DNA of 64,000 nt, from positions 5,084,001 to 5,148,000 of the forward strand of contig OZ245874.1 in the NCBI GenBank assembly GCA_965229335.1. The letters run 5' to 3'. Position numbers and translations under genes: made by a program. The notes beneath the pieces were generated by a model, which saw only the letters and a program-made list of their open reading frames with translations, made no database searches and was not told the DNA's origin. The stretch comes from JAFKFH01 sp017307375. GTDB taxonomy: Bacteria; Pseudomonadota; Alphaproteobacteria; Ferrovibrionales; Ferrovibrionaceae. Shown one piece after another: positions 33,218-41,230 of this stretch. How positions within the stretch are numbered: the first letter of the stretch is position 1; each line of letters begins with the position of its first letter.

Positions 33218-35641
33218 ATGGTGCCTCGATACTTTCGGTCGAGTCAGCAGCAAAGTCGGATCGGGGTGGACAACAGGGCGAGACGATCGGGGCCGCTCCG
33301 TGCGGCCGGCCATGGCCGCCCGGGTCCGGCGTGGTGCGCCCCGCTGCTGATCGCGGCGCTGATCGCGCCGCCCGCCGGCGCGGCCGAGCGCTGGGCGGAT
33401 TTCACCGGCGCGGTCTTCCACAACCTGTCGACCGACAGCGGCCTGCCCCGCCAGGCGACCCGCCAGGTCATCGAGGATGCCGACGGATTCCTGTGGGTCG
33501 GCGCCTATGGCGGCCTGACCCGCTGGGACGGGTATCGCTTCAAGGTCTACGACCCGGCACCGCGCCAGCCCGGCGGCCTGCCCGACAATTTCATCCAGGT
33601 CATGCACAACGACACCCGCGGTCGGCTGTGGCTGGCCACGACCACCGCCGGGCTGGTCGGATATGATCGCGACACCGACAGTTTCTCGTCCTATCGCGCC
33701 GGGCGCGACGGCCTGTCGAACGACGTGATCAATGCCCTGGCCGATGACGGTCGCGGCGGGCTGTGGATCGCCGGTCCCGGCGGGCTCGACCGGTTCGACA
33801 CGGCGACCGGCAAGGCGCGGGCCGAACCGCTGGCCACGGCCGACGGCCGGGCGATCGACCCGCGGCTGGAAGGCGTGCTGCGCGACCGTCGCGGGGGCCT
33901 GTGGATCGCCGGCGCCGCCGGCCTCTACCGCCGCGCCGCCGACGGCCGGCCGTTCGAGAAGATCGCGCTGGAACAGCCGACGGCGGTGCCCGGCCGGCTG
34001 TTCGAGGACCGCGACGGCGCCCTGTGGGTCGGCACGATGCGCGACGGTGCCTTCCTGGTGCCCGCGGGTGCCAGGATCGGCCGCCGCGTGACCGAACCCG
34101 ACGTCGACCGGCCGGATCTGCCGGGCGAACGGGTGATGGCGATGGTCCAGCCGGTGCCCGACCAGGTGTGGATCGCCACCCAGACCAAGGGCATCGTGGT
34201 CGCCACGCCCGAGGGGCGCGCGATCCAGCGCATCCGCAGCATCCCCGACGTGCCCTCCAGCCTGCCCGACAACGGCGTCAACGGCCTCTATGTCGACCGG
34301 GCCGGCCTGCTGTGGGTCGCCACGTCGCGCGGCATCGGCAATATCGATCCGGATCAGGCGGGCATTGCCGTGCTGTTCGCCGGTGCCCCCGGCCGCCGCG
34401 TCGCGAGCGAAAGCAACTTCACCGCCGTCGCCGAAATGCCGGACGGCCGCATCTGGCTCGGCCTGCGCAGCCGCGGCATCGACATCGTCGACCCCGCCAC
34501 CGGTGCCCTGATCCGCATCGCGCCCAATCCGGCACAGCCGGAAACGGCGCTGCCCGACGACCGCGTGCTGGCGATCGCGCCCGGCCCGGGGGGATCGGCC
34601 TTCGTCGGTACCGAGAAGGGGCTGTACCGCATCGCCGGCGACGGGGCCGAGATACGCCGGCTGACCGTGGCCGACCGGCCGGCCGATGGTCGCGTCGATG
34701 CCGTGCTGGTCGATGGCGACAGCCTGTGGTTCGGCGGCCAGCCCGGCGGTGTCTGGCGTCTGCCGCTCGCTCCCGCAGACGGCCCGCCGCACCACTATCC
34801 CGGCGACCGGCTGACCGATCCGCGCATCACCGTGCTGAAGCGCGGCCCGGATGGCGCGATCTGGATCGGCACCTGGCAGGGCTTGAACCGCCTCGACCCC
34901 GCGACCGGCAAGATCGAGGCCTGGAAGAACGACATCGACGATCCGGCCTCGGTCAACCGCGGTTTCGTCGCCGACCTGTTCTTCGACAGCCGCAACCGGC
35001 TGTGGATCGCCACGCTTGCCGGCGGGCTGGGGCTGATGGAGGGGCGCGACGCCCAGGGCCGGCCGCGCTTCCGCCGCTTCGGCACCGCCGACGGCCTGCC
35101 CAACAACAGCCCGAACAAGATCCTGGAAGACGATACCGGCCGGATCTGGGTCTCGACGGACCACGGCATGGTCGTGCTGGATCCAAAGGATTTCTCGATC
35201 CAGGTGCTGGGCGAGGCCGACGGCGTCACCGTGCGCCACTTCTGGGTCCATTCCGGCGCCAGGACCCGGGCGGGCGAACTGCTGTTCGGCGGTACCGGCG
35301 GCCTCGTGCTGATCGATCCGCCACGGCTGAGCCGGTCGACCTACCAGCCGCCGCTGGTCGTCACCGATGTCCGTATCGACGATACCGAAATCCCGGCCGG
35401 CCCGTTCAACGGCGGCGAGCCGGCGACGCTGGTGGTGCCGGGGCGCGCCAACGCCTTCGCCGTCGAATTCGCCAGCCTCGACTACGCCGCGCCGCAGCGG
35501 CTGCGCTATCGCTATCGTCTGGTCGGTTTCGACGCCGGCTGGAACTCCACCGGGGCCGCGCGCCGGGTCGCCCGCTACACCAACCTGTGGCCCGGCGACT
35601 ACCGGCTGCAGATCGCCGGCACCAACAGCGACGGGCAATGA
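33218..35641 (+). CDS. Two-component propeller (Reg_prop/Y_Y_Y) sensor, N-terminal part ended by in-frame TGA
   Basis: About 807 residues from the ATG at 33218; a GTG at 33266 is an alternative start placing the signal sequence (APLLIAALIAPPAGA) nearer the N-terminus. Around thirteen propeller repeats of the form DxxGxxWxGTxxGL are visible, enough for two seven-bladed beta-propellers, followed by a Y_Y_Y domain (RLRYRYRLVGFDAGWNSTG). The frame stops at TGA 35639-35641 after NSDGQ, and the same frame continues at once with SAHQREIPVHI, a membrane segment and a GGDEF domain. The family has Trp here (TGG), so the stop looks like a single-base nonsense change. The periplasmic sensor part alone would lack an output. 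Confidence 0.8.
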   Translation: MVPRYFRSSQQQSRIGVDNRARRSGPLRAAGHGRPGPAWCAPLLIAALIAPPAGAAERWADFTGAVFHNLSTDSGLPRQATRQVIEDADGFLWVGAYGGLTRWDGYRFKVYDPAPRQPGGLPDNFIQVMHNDTRGRLWLATTTAGLVGYDRDTDSFSSYRAGRDGLSNDVINALADDGRGGLWIAGPGGLDRFDTATGKARAEPLATADGRAIDPRLEGVLRDRRGGLWIAGAAGLYRRAADGRPFEKIALEQPTAVPGRLFEDRDGALWVGTMRDGAFLVPAGARIGRRVTEPDVDRPDLPGERVMAMVQPVPDQVWIATQTKGIVVATPEGRAIQRIRSIPDVPSSLPDNGVNGLYVDRAGLLWVATSRGIGNIDPDQAGIAVLFAGAPGRRVASESNFTAVAEMPDGRIWLGLRSRGIDIVDPATGALIRIAPNPAQPETALPDDRVLAIAPGPGGSAFVGTEKGLYRIAGDGAEIRRLTVADRPADGRVDAVLVDGDSLWFGGQPGGVWRLPLAPADGPPHHYPGDRLTDPRITVLKRGPDGAIWIGTWQGLNRLDPATGKIEAWKNDIDDPASVNRGFVADLFFDSRNRLWIATLAGGLGLMEGRDAQGRPRFRRFGTADGLPNNSPNKILEDDTGRIWVSTDHGMVVLDPKDFSIQVLGEADGVTVRHFWVHSGARTRAGELLFGGTGGLVLIDPPRLSRSTYQPPLVVTDVRIDDTEIPAGPFNGGEPATLVVPGRANAFAVEFASLDYAAPQRLRYRYRLVGFDAGWNSTGAARRVARYTNLWPGDYRLQIAGTNSDGQ

Positions 35642-35719
35642 TCGGCGCACCAGCGCGAGATCCCGGTCCACATCACCGCCGCCTGGTACCAGACCCAGTG
35701 GGCGCTGTTTGCGGCCGGC

Positions 35720-36376
35720 ATGGTCGGGCTGGCCCTGGTCGCCGGCGCGATCCAGCTGCGCACCGCGCAGTTGCGCCGCCGCCGCGCGGAGCTGGAGGCC
35801 GAGATCGCCGCCCGCACGGCCGAGCTGGTGCGCGCCAACGCCGCGCTGACCGCCGCCCGTGCCGAGCTGGAGCAGCTGGCCGGCGAGGATGCGCTGACCG
35901 GCCTGCCCAATCGCCGCGTGTTCGAGACGCGGCTGCAGCGCGCCCTGGACCGGCTGCGGCAGGAAGGCGGGCGGCTTGCCGTGCTGTTCCTCGACCTCGA
36001 CAATTTCAAGGCACTGAACGACCGGCTGGGCCATCCGGCCGGTGACGGCCTGCTGCGGGCAGTCGCCGATCGCCTGGGCGCACGGATGAAGGCGAACGAA
36101 AGCCTGGCGCGGCTGGGCGGCGACGAATTCGTCGTGCTGGTCGAAGGCGTGATCGGCGATACCGAGGTCGCCGCGACCGCCCAGGGCCTGATCGACACGC
36201 TGGCCGATCCCTTCCCGGTTCCCGGCGGCGGGAACTGGCGGATCGGGGTCTCGATCGGCGTGGCACTGGCCCCCGACGACGGCCATTCGCCCGACGCGCT
36301 GCTGCACGCCGCCGACCGCGCCGTCTATGCCGCGAAGGCCGCCGGCCGCGGCACCTGGCGCCTGCCCCAGGCCTGA
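35720..36376 (+). CDS. GGDEF diguanylate cyclase, C-terminal part of the interrupted propeller sensor
   Basis: Same reading frame as the upstream propeller protein and separated from it only by the TGA at 35639-35641. Codons 35642-35719 encode the end of the Y_Y_Y domain and the start of the membrane helix (WYQTQWALFAAG). The first internal ATG (35720) would give 218 residues with most of a transmembrane helix, a coiled coil (about 18-52) and a GGDEF domain with intact GGDEF at 133-137. The residues before it do not form an RxxD inhibitory site. It would make cyclic-di-GMP from GTP. Whether it is made separately depends on internal initiation or read-through. Confidence 0.7.
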   Translation: MVGLALVAGAIQLRTAQLRRRRAELEAEIAARTAELVRANAALTAARAELEQLAGEDALTGLPNRRVFETRLQRALDRLRQEGGRLAVLFLDLDNFKALNDRLGHPAGDGLLRAVADRLGARMKANESLARLGGDEFVVLVEGVIGDTEVAATAQGLIDTLADPFPVPGGGNWRIGVSIGVALAPDDGHSPDALLHAADRAVYAAKAAGRGTWRLPQA

Positions 36377-36421
36377 TCGAAGGATCAGATCGGCGATTGA
36401 CCATCCGCTGAATCCATGATT

Positions 36422-36435
36422 GATTGTTGACAATC
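36422..36435. promoter_or_regulatory. Putative GntR/FCD operator upstream of the amino-acid ABC operon
   Basis: GATTGT-TG-ACAATC has exact 6-base arms and contains a TTGACA hexamer (36427-36432) usable as a -35 box. It is 26 bases upstream of the GntR start. FCD regulators often bind sites with a TTGTNNACAA-like core, so self-repression of this operon is likely. Confidence 0.5.
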
Positions 36436-36460
36436 GATCACCGACGAAACGGCCGCCAAC

Positions 36461-37162
36461 ATGACGCCGACCATCGCCAGGGTCCCCAAGGCAACCTTCC
36501 GTGCCCAGATCGTCGACGGGTTGCGCAGCGCGATCCTGGGCGGCGAACTGGCGCCCGGCGCCCAAGTGACGGAATCGAGCCTGGCCGAACAGTTCGGGGT
36601 CAGCCGCGGGCCGCTGCGCGAAGCGATGCGCCAGCTGATCGACGAAGGGCTGCTGGTGACCGTTCCCTATACGGGGACCCATGTCGTCGACCTCTCGGTC
36701 GACGACATCCGCGAAATCTATTCGATGCGGGTCAACCTGGAGATCTTCGCGTTCGAGCTGGTCTGGAACCGTCGCGACGACGCTTTCCGCGCCGGGCTGC
36801 ATGGCCGGCATGCCGCGCTGACCCGCTGCATCGACAATCAGGACGACGTCGCCTCGATCGAGGCCGAACTGCAGTTGCATGGCTTCGTCTACGAGGCGGC
36901 GGGCCACCGGATCCTGTTCAGGACGTGGGAAAGCATCCGCGGCCGGCTGCAGCTCTATTGGGCCGCCCATCATCGCGCCCACGGCCTGCGCGGGCCGCGG
37001 CGCGACGGCCATGACAGTTATGTCGCCAACGCCCTCGGCGACGATCTCGAACAGATGCGGGCGGAGATCAGGAGCCACATGGCCCGTGGCGGCCAGCAGA
37101 CCGAAGCCTTCCTGCGGGGCCTCGCCGGGCCCGGTGCCGCAGCCCCCTCGCCCACCCCATAA
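36461..37162 (+). CDS. GntR/FadR-type transcriptional regulator (FCD domain)
   Basis: 233 residues. The winged helix (about 10-75) contains VTESSLAEQFGVSRGPLREAM and LVTVPYTGTHV; the FCD domain follows with SMRVNLEIFAFELVW and LQLHGFVYEAAGH. Regulators of this type usually sense an amino acid or organic acid and repress the adjacent operon. It heads a run containing a binding protein, two permeases, an ATPase and an aminotransferase-fold protein, which are the likely targets. A palindromic candidate operator precedes it. Confidence 0.9.
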   Translation: MTPTIARVPKATFRAQIVDGLRSAILGGELAPGAQVTESSLAEQFGVSRGPLREAMRQLIDEGLLVTVPYTGTHVVDLSVDDIREIYSMRVNLEIFAFELVWNRRDDAFRAGLHGRHAALTRCIDNQDDVASIEAELQLHGFVYEAAGHRILFRTWESIRGRLQLYWAAHHRAHGLRGPRRDGHDSYVANALGDDLEQMRAEIRSHMARGGQQTEAFLRGLAGPGAAAPSPTP

Positions 37163-37211
37163 GCGCCGCAAAGGCCAGCCCCGGTCAAGCCCTCTAACAG
37201 GAACGGAATCC

Positions 37212-38045
37212 ATGAACACGACACGCAGAACCTTCATCGCCGCGGCGGCAGCCGGGCTCGCCGGCACGGCGCTGCCGGCCTTCGCCCAGGCGGCTTCGAC
37301 CCTCGACCGGATCAGGCAGGACAAGCAGCTCCGCATCGGCGTGACCTCGGCCGAGCCCTGGTTCTTCAAGGACCCGATGACCGAGAAATGGACCGGCGTC
37401 GGCGTCGCCATGGGCGAGCGGCTGGCGGCCAATCTCGGCGTGACGCTGGTCCCGGTCGAGACCACCTGGGCGAACGCGGTCGCCGCGCTGCAGGCCGGCC
37501 GGATGGACCTGATGTTCGTCCTCGATCCGACCGAGGAGCGGCGCAAGGCGATCGACTTCCCCGACGCGCCGCTGTTCTACTACGCGATGGGCGCGCTGGT
37601 GCAGGCCAATTCGGATGCCAAGAGCTGGACCGACCTGGACAAGGCAGGCACCCGCATCGGCGTCACCCTCGGCACGTCGCTCGACAAGAACGTCACCGCG
37701 ATGGCGAAGAATGCCGAGATCAGCCGCTTTGCCAACAACGACGAGGCGATCGCCGCCTTCGCCGCGCGCCGCGTCGACGTCGTCGTCCAGTTCCACCCCG
37801 CACTGGTGGTGCAGTATTCGCGGCTGAAGCTTGGCAAGGTGATCCTGCCCACACCCGTCGATCCGGTGCCGACCAGCGCCGGCCTGCGCAAGGAGGAAAA
37901 TCCGGCCTTCCGCAACTGGGTCAGCGAGCAGTTCGCCACGTTCTACAAGGACGGCGTGCCCAACCAGATCTTCGAAGCCTATCTGAAGCTCAAGGGGATC
38001 AATCCGGCCGGCATTCCGGGCCTGGCCAAGGAAGCCTGGCAGTAG
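37212..38045 (+). CDS. Polar amino acid ABC transporter substrate-binding protein
   Basis: 277 residues. The signal region MNTTRRTFIAAAAAGLAGTALPAFAQA has a twin-arginine-like start (TRRTFI), so export may use Tat. The mature protein is a type II periplasmic binding fold (SBP_bac_3) with LRIGVTSAEPWFFKDP at its beginning, QAGRMDLMFVLDPTEERRKAIDF in the middle and GVTLGTSLDKNV at the hinge. Family members bind amino acids such as glutamine, histidine or glutamate. An AGGAACGG element precedes the ATG at 37212. Confidence 0.9.
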   Translation: MNTTRRTFIAAAAAGLAGTALPAFAQAASTLDRIRQDKQLRIGVTSAEPWFFKDPMTEKWTGVGVAMGERLAANLGVTLVPVETTWANAVAALQAGRMDLMFVLDPTEERRKAIDFPDAPLFYYAMGALVQANSDAKSWTDLDKAGTRIGVTLGTSLDKNVTAMAKNAEISRFANNDEAIAAFAARRVDVVVQFHPALVVQYSRLKLGKVILPTPVDPVPTSAGLRKEENPAFRNWVSEQFATFYKDGVPNQIFEAYLKLKGINPAGIPGLAKEAWQ

Positions 38046-38121
38046 GCGCCAGACCGGGCGGGGCTGCGGTCCGTCCGCCGCCCCGCACCCGCCTCACGAT
38101 CTCCGCCCAGGGGCGCCGCGC

Positions 38122-38787
38122 ATGAGCTATCAGTGGGATTTTTCCGGCGTATGGTCCAGATGGGACATATTGCTGGTCGGCCTGGTCAATACCGTCAAGA
38201 TCGCCGCGATCTCGATCGTGCTCGGCGTCATCGTCGGCCTGGCGCTGGCGTTCCTCAAGCTCTCCACGAAGCGGCATCTCTCGCTGCCGGCAACAGCCTT
38301 CATCGAGTTCTACCGCAATACCCCGCCGATCATCCATTTCTTCTGGTTCTACTACGCCCTGCCGGTGGTGGCCGACATCAGCCTCGATCCCTTCGTGGCC
38401 GCGGTACTGGCGCTGTCGACCCAGTCCGGCGCCTTCTATGCCGAGGTGTTCCGCGGCGGCATCGTCTCGATCGAACAGGGCCAGTGGGAAGGGGCCAGGG
38501 CACTGGGCATGTCCCACGTCCAGATGATGCGGCGCATCATCCTGCCCCAGGCGCTGACGCGGATGTTCGCCCCGTTCGTCGAACGCTCGTTCGAGCTGAT
38601 CAAGACCACGGCGCTGGCCTCGACGCTCGCCTATGCCGACATCCTCTACCAGGCCATGCTGGTCAACAGCGAGACGTTCCGGCCGCTCGAGGTCTATACG
38701 ACCATCGCGCTGATGTATGTCGCCCTGCTGGTGACGGCGAGCGCGCTGTCGCGTGTCGCCGAAGCCCGGCTGACCGCCTATCGCTGA
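38122..38787 (+). CDS. Polar amino acid ABC transporter permease (first subunit)
   Basis: 221 residues with about five transmembrane segments, typical of HisM/GlnP permeases. The opening LVGLVNTVKIAAISIVLG and IEFYRNTPPIIHFFWFYYALP are family hallmarks, and the EAA loop reads EGARALGMSHVQMMRRIILP, where the ATPase docks. It follows the binding-protein gene and precedes the second permease by 11 bases, so the channel is probably a heterodimer. Confidence 0.93.
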   Translation: MSYQWDFSGVWSRWDILLVGLVNTVKIAAISIVLGVIVGLALAFLKLSTKRHLSLPATAFIEFYRNTPPIIHFFWFYYALPVVADISLDPFVAAVLALSTQSGAFYAEVFRGGIVSIEQGQWEGARALGMSHVQMMRRIILPQALTRMFAPFVERSFELIKTTALASTLAYADILYQAMLVNSETFRPLEVYTTIALMYVALLVTASALSRVAEARLTAYR

Positions 38788-38798
38788 AAGGCCGCGCG

Positions 38799-39464
38799 AT
38801 GGACTACCAGTTCGAATTCGCCCTGGTCCTGCGCAGCCTGCCGGTGCTGCTGCGCGGGCTGGTGGTGACGATCCAGCTGTGGGTGCCCAGCATCCTGCTC
38901 GGGCTGGCCGGCGGGTTCCTGCTGGCCCTGGCCCGGCTGTCGGACCGCGCCTGGCTGCGCCTGCCCGGCCTGCTCTATATCGAGCTGTTCCGCGACACGC
39001 CCGTCCTGATCCAGCTGATCTGGTTCTTCTACGCGCTGCCGATCCTGATCGGGGCCGAGTTGTCGCCGTTCGCCGCCGCACTGCTCGGCCTGGCGCTGAA
39101 CACCTCGGCCTATGCGGCGGAAATCTTCCGCGGCGGCATCCAATCGATCGGCAAGGGCCAGTGGGAAGGTGCCCGCGCACTCGGCATGCGCCGGGGGCAG
39201 ATCCTGCGGCGGGTGATCCTGCCCCAGGTGTTCAAGCGCATGCTGCCGGCCTTCACCAATCGCGCGATCGAGGTGGCCAAGATGTCGTCGCTGGCCTCCG
39301 TATTGTCGGTGCACGAGCTGATGTACCAGGGCCGGCTGCTCTCCTCGACCTACTACCGCCCGCTCGAGATCCTCACGACGGTCGCCTTCATCTACTTCGT
39401 CCTGATCTACCCCGGCAGCTGGCTGTCCGCCCGCATCGAGAAGAGCCTGGCGGCCAAGGCGTGA
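38799..39464 (+). CDS. Polar amino acid ABC transporter permease (second subunit)
   Basis: 221 residues, about five transmembrane segments. LLRGLVVTIQLWVPSILLG, YIELFRDTPVLIQLIWFFYALP and EGARALGMRRGQILRRVILP match the HisM/GlnP family. It is similar to the preceding permease and likely arose by duplication. ATG at 38799 chosen because it starts the conserved N-terminus directly after the upstream stop. Confidence 0.93.
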   Translation: MDYQFEFALVLRSLPVLLRGLVVTIQLWVPSILLGLAGGFLLALARLSDRAWLRLPGLLYIELFRDTPVLIQLIWFFYALPILIGAELSPFAAALLGLALNTSAYAAEIFRGGIQSIGKGQWEGARALGMRRGQILRRVILPQVFKRMLPAFTNRAIEVAKMSSLASVLSVHELMYQGRLLSSTYYRPLEILTTVAFIYFVLIYPGSWLSARIEKSLAAKA

Positions 39465-39487
39465 TGCCGAGCCATGGAGATACCGTC

Positions 39488-40264
39488 ATGACCGACGCCA
39501 TCCTGCGCGTCACCGGCCTGCACAAGTCGTTCGGCGACCACCACGTGCTCAAGGGCATCGATTTCTCGGTCGCGGCGGCCGAGCGCGTCGCCATCATCGG
39601 CGGCAGCGGCTCGGGCAAGAGCACGTTCCTGCGCTGCCTCAACTTCATGGAGATGCCCAGCCGCGGCACCGTCGCCCTCGATGGCCGCGAGATCGGCAGG
39701 CCCGCCGGCGGCGACGGCGCGCGCCACTATCCCGAGGCCGAACTCTGCGCGGTGCGCGAGCGGGTCGGGATGGTGTTCCAGCAATTCAACCTGTTCCCGC
39801 ACATGACCGTACTGGACAACGTCATGGAAGGCCTGGTGACGGTCAAGGGCATGAAGCGCGGCGCTGCGCGCGAACGCGCCGCCGCCGAACTGGAAAAGGT
39901 AGGCCTCGGCGCCAAGTTCGATGCCTATCCCGGCCGCCTGTCGGGCGGCCAGCAGCAGCGCGTCGCGATCGCCCGGGCCCTGGCGATGGAGCCCGAGATC
40001 CTGCTGTTCGACGAGCCGACCTCGTCGCTCGACCCCGAACTGGTCGGCGAAGTGCTGCGGGTCATCCGCCAGCTGGCCGACGAGGGCCGCACCATGCTGC
40101 TCGTCACCCACGAGCTCGGCTTCGCCTATCACTTCGCCACCAAGGTGATCTTCCTGGCCGACGGCGTGTTCCACGAGGTCGGCACGCCCGACGAGGTGCT
40201 GAAGCAGCCGCGGCAGGAACGGACCCGCGCCTTCCTGGCCCGCTACACCGAATTCGGCTTCTGA
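39488..40264 (+). CDS. Polar amino acid ABC transporter ATP-binding protein
   Basis: 258 residues. Walker A is GGSGSGKST (38-46), the Q-loop region is MVFQQFNLFPHMTVLDN, the signature LSGGQQQR and Walker B ILLFDEPTSSLDPEL. These match the GlnQ/HisP group. An in-frame ATG at 39464 exists, but GGAGA 9 bases before 39488 favours the shorter start. It completes a four-gene importer with the binding protein and two permeases. Confidence 0.93.
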   Translation: MTDAILRVTGLHKSFGDHHVLKGIDFSVAAAERVAIIGGSGSGKSTFLRCLNFMEMPSRGTVALDGREIGRPAGGDGARHYPEAELCAVRERVGMVFQQFNLFPHMTVLDNVMEGLVTVKGMKRGAARERAAAELEKVGLGAKFDAYPGRLSGGQQQRVAIARALAMEPEILLFDEPTSSLDPELVGEVLRVIRQLADEGRTMLLVTHELGFAYHFATKVIFLADGVFHEVGTPDEVLKQPRQERTRAFLARYTEFGF

Positions 40265-40308
40265 CCCGTACCCCGCACGACGACATCCGACAGAGTGAGA
40301 GAACCCCG

Positions 40309-41229
40309 ATGAACGCAGTCGCCGCCAGCAGCACCAGTTCGCAAGGATATGTCGCCGACAGCCGCAACGATGACGTCCTGATCTACCTGAACGGCGAGTT
40401 CTTCAGGCGCGACGAGGCCAAGGTCTCGGTCTTCGATGCCGGCTTCGTGCTGGGCGACGGCGTCTGGGAAGGCGTGCGCCTGGTCAACGGCAGGATCGTC
40501 GCCCTCGACGACCATCTCGACCGCCTTTTCGAAGGCGCCAATTCGATCCAGCTCGATATCGGGATGACGCGCGAGGAACTGACCGCGGCGCTGCACCTGA
40601 CCTTCGCCAGGAACGGCATGACCGACGGCGCCCATGCCAGGCTGATGGTGACGCGCGGCAAGAAGAAGACGCCGAACCAGGATCCGCGCTTCGCGCTCGG
40701 CCGGCCCACCATCGTCATCGTGGCCGAGTTCAAGGTGCCGAAGCCGGAATCGAAATCGACCGGCCTGACGCTGATGACGTCGACGATCCGCTGCAGCACG
40801 CCCGACGTGTTCGACCTGCGGCTGAACTCGCACAGCCGGCTCAATTTCATTCACGCGCTGATCCAGGCGATCAACTGCGGCGCCGACGAGGCGCTGATGC
40901 TGGATCCGCACGGCTTCGTCGCCAGCTGCAATTCGACGAATTTCTTCATCGTGCGCGGCCAGGAACTCTGGACCTCGACCGGCCGCTACAACTTCAACGG
41001 CATCACCCGCAAGAAAGTGATCCAGCTCTACGCCCAGGCCGGCGGCATGGTCCGCCAGCTCGACTTCACCCTGGCCGAGGTCTATGCCGCGACCGAAGCC
41101 TTCGTGACCGGCACGCTGGGCGGCATCACCCCGGTGACGCGGATCGACGGGCGCAAGGTCGGCGACGGTCGCCCCGGCCCGGTGACGCAGCGCATCGCCG
41201 AACTCTACGCAGGCTATCTCGCCGCCTGA
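40309..41229 (+). CDS. Class IV aminotransferase-fold protein lacking the catalytic lysine
   Basis: 306 residues of the branched-chain/D-amino acid aminotransferase fold: VFDAGFVLGDGVWEGVRLVNG near the N-terminus, GADEALMLDPHGF in the middle and AFVTGTLGGITPV near the end. The segment that should hold the PLP lysine reads DLRLNSHSRLNFIHALIQA, and no lysine occurs from residue 150 to 234. The glutamate expected in the GxVxE motif is Ser206 (GFVASCNSTN). It may be inactive on amino acids, use PLP differently, or bind a ligand only. It is 44 bases after the ABC ATPase gene, probably in the same operon. Fold is certain; activity is doubtful. Confidence 0.85.
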   Translation: MNAVAASSTSSQGYVADSRNDDVLIYLNGEFFRRDEAKVSVFDAGFVLGDGVWEGVRLVNGRIVALDDHLDRLFEGANSIQLDIGMTREELTAALHLTFARNGMTDGAHARLMVTRGKKKTPNQDPRFALGRPTIVIVAEFKVPKPESKSTGLTLMTSTIRCSTPDVFDLRLNSHSRLNFIHALIQAINCGADEALMLDPHGFVASCNSTNFFIVRGQELWTSTGRYNFNGITRKKVIQLYAQAGGMVRQLDFTLAEVYAATEAFVTGTLGGITPVTRIDGRKVGDGRPGPVTQRIAELYAGYLAA

Positions 41230-41230
41230 G

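Noticed and set aside
35560..35720. Frameshift between the propeller sensor and the GGDEF domain
   Set aside because: Both parts are in the same frame; the only interruption is the TGA at 35639-35641.
33137..37546. Minus-strand frame of 1,469 residues across three plus-strand genes
   Set aside because: It is antisense to the propeller sensor, the GGDEF part and the GntR gene, with Arg/Gly/Asp-rich low-complexity translation. Long antisense frames arise easily at this GC content.
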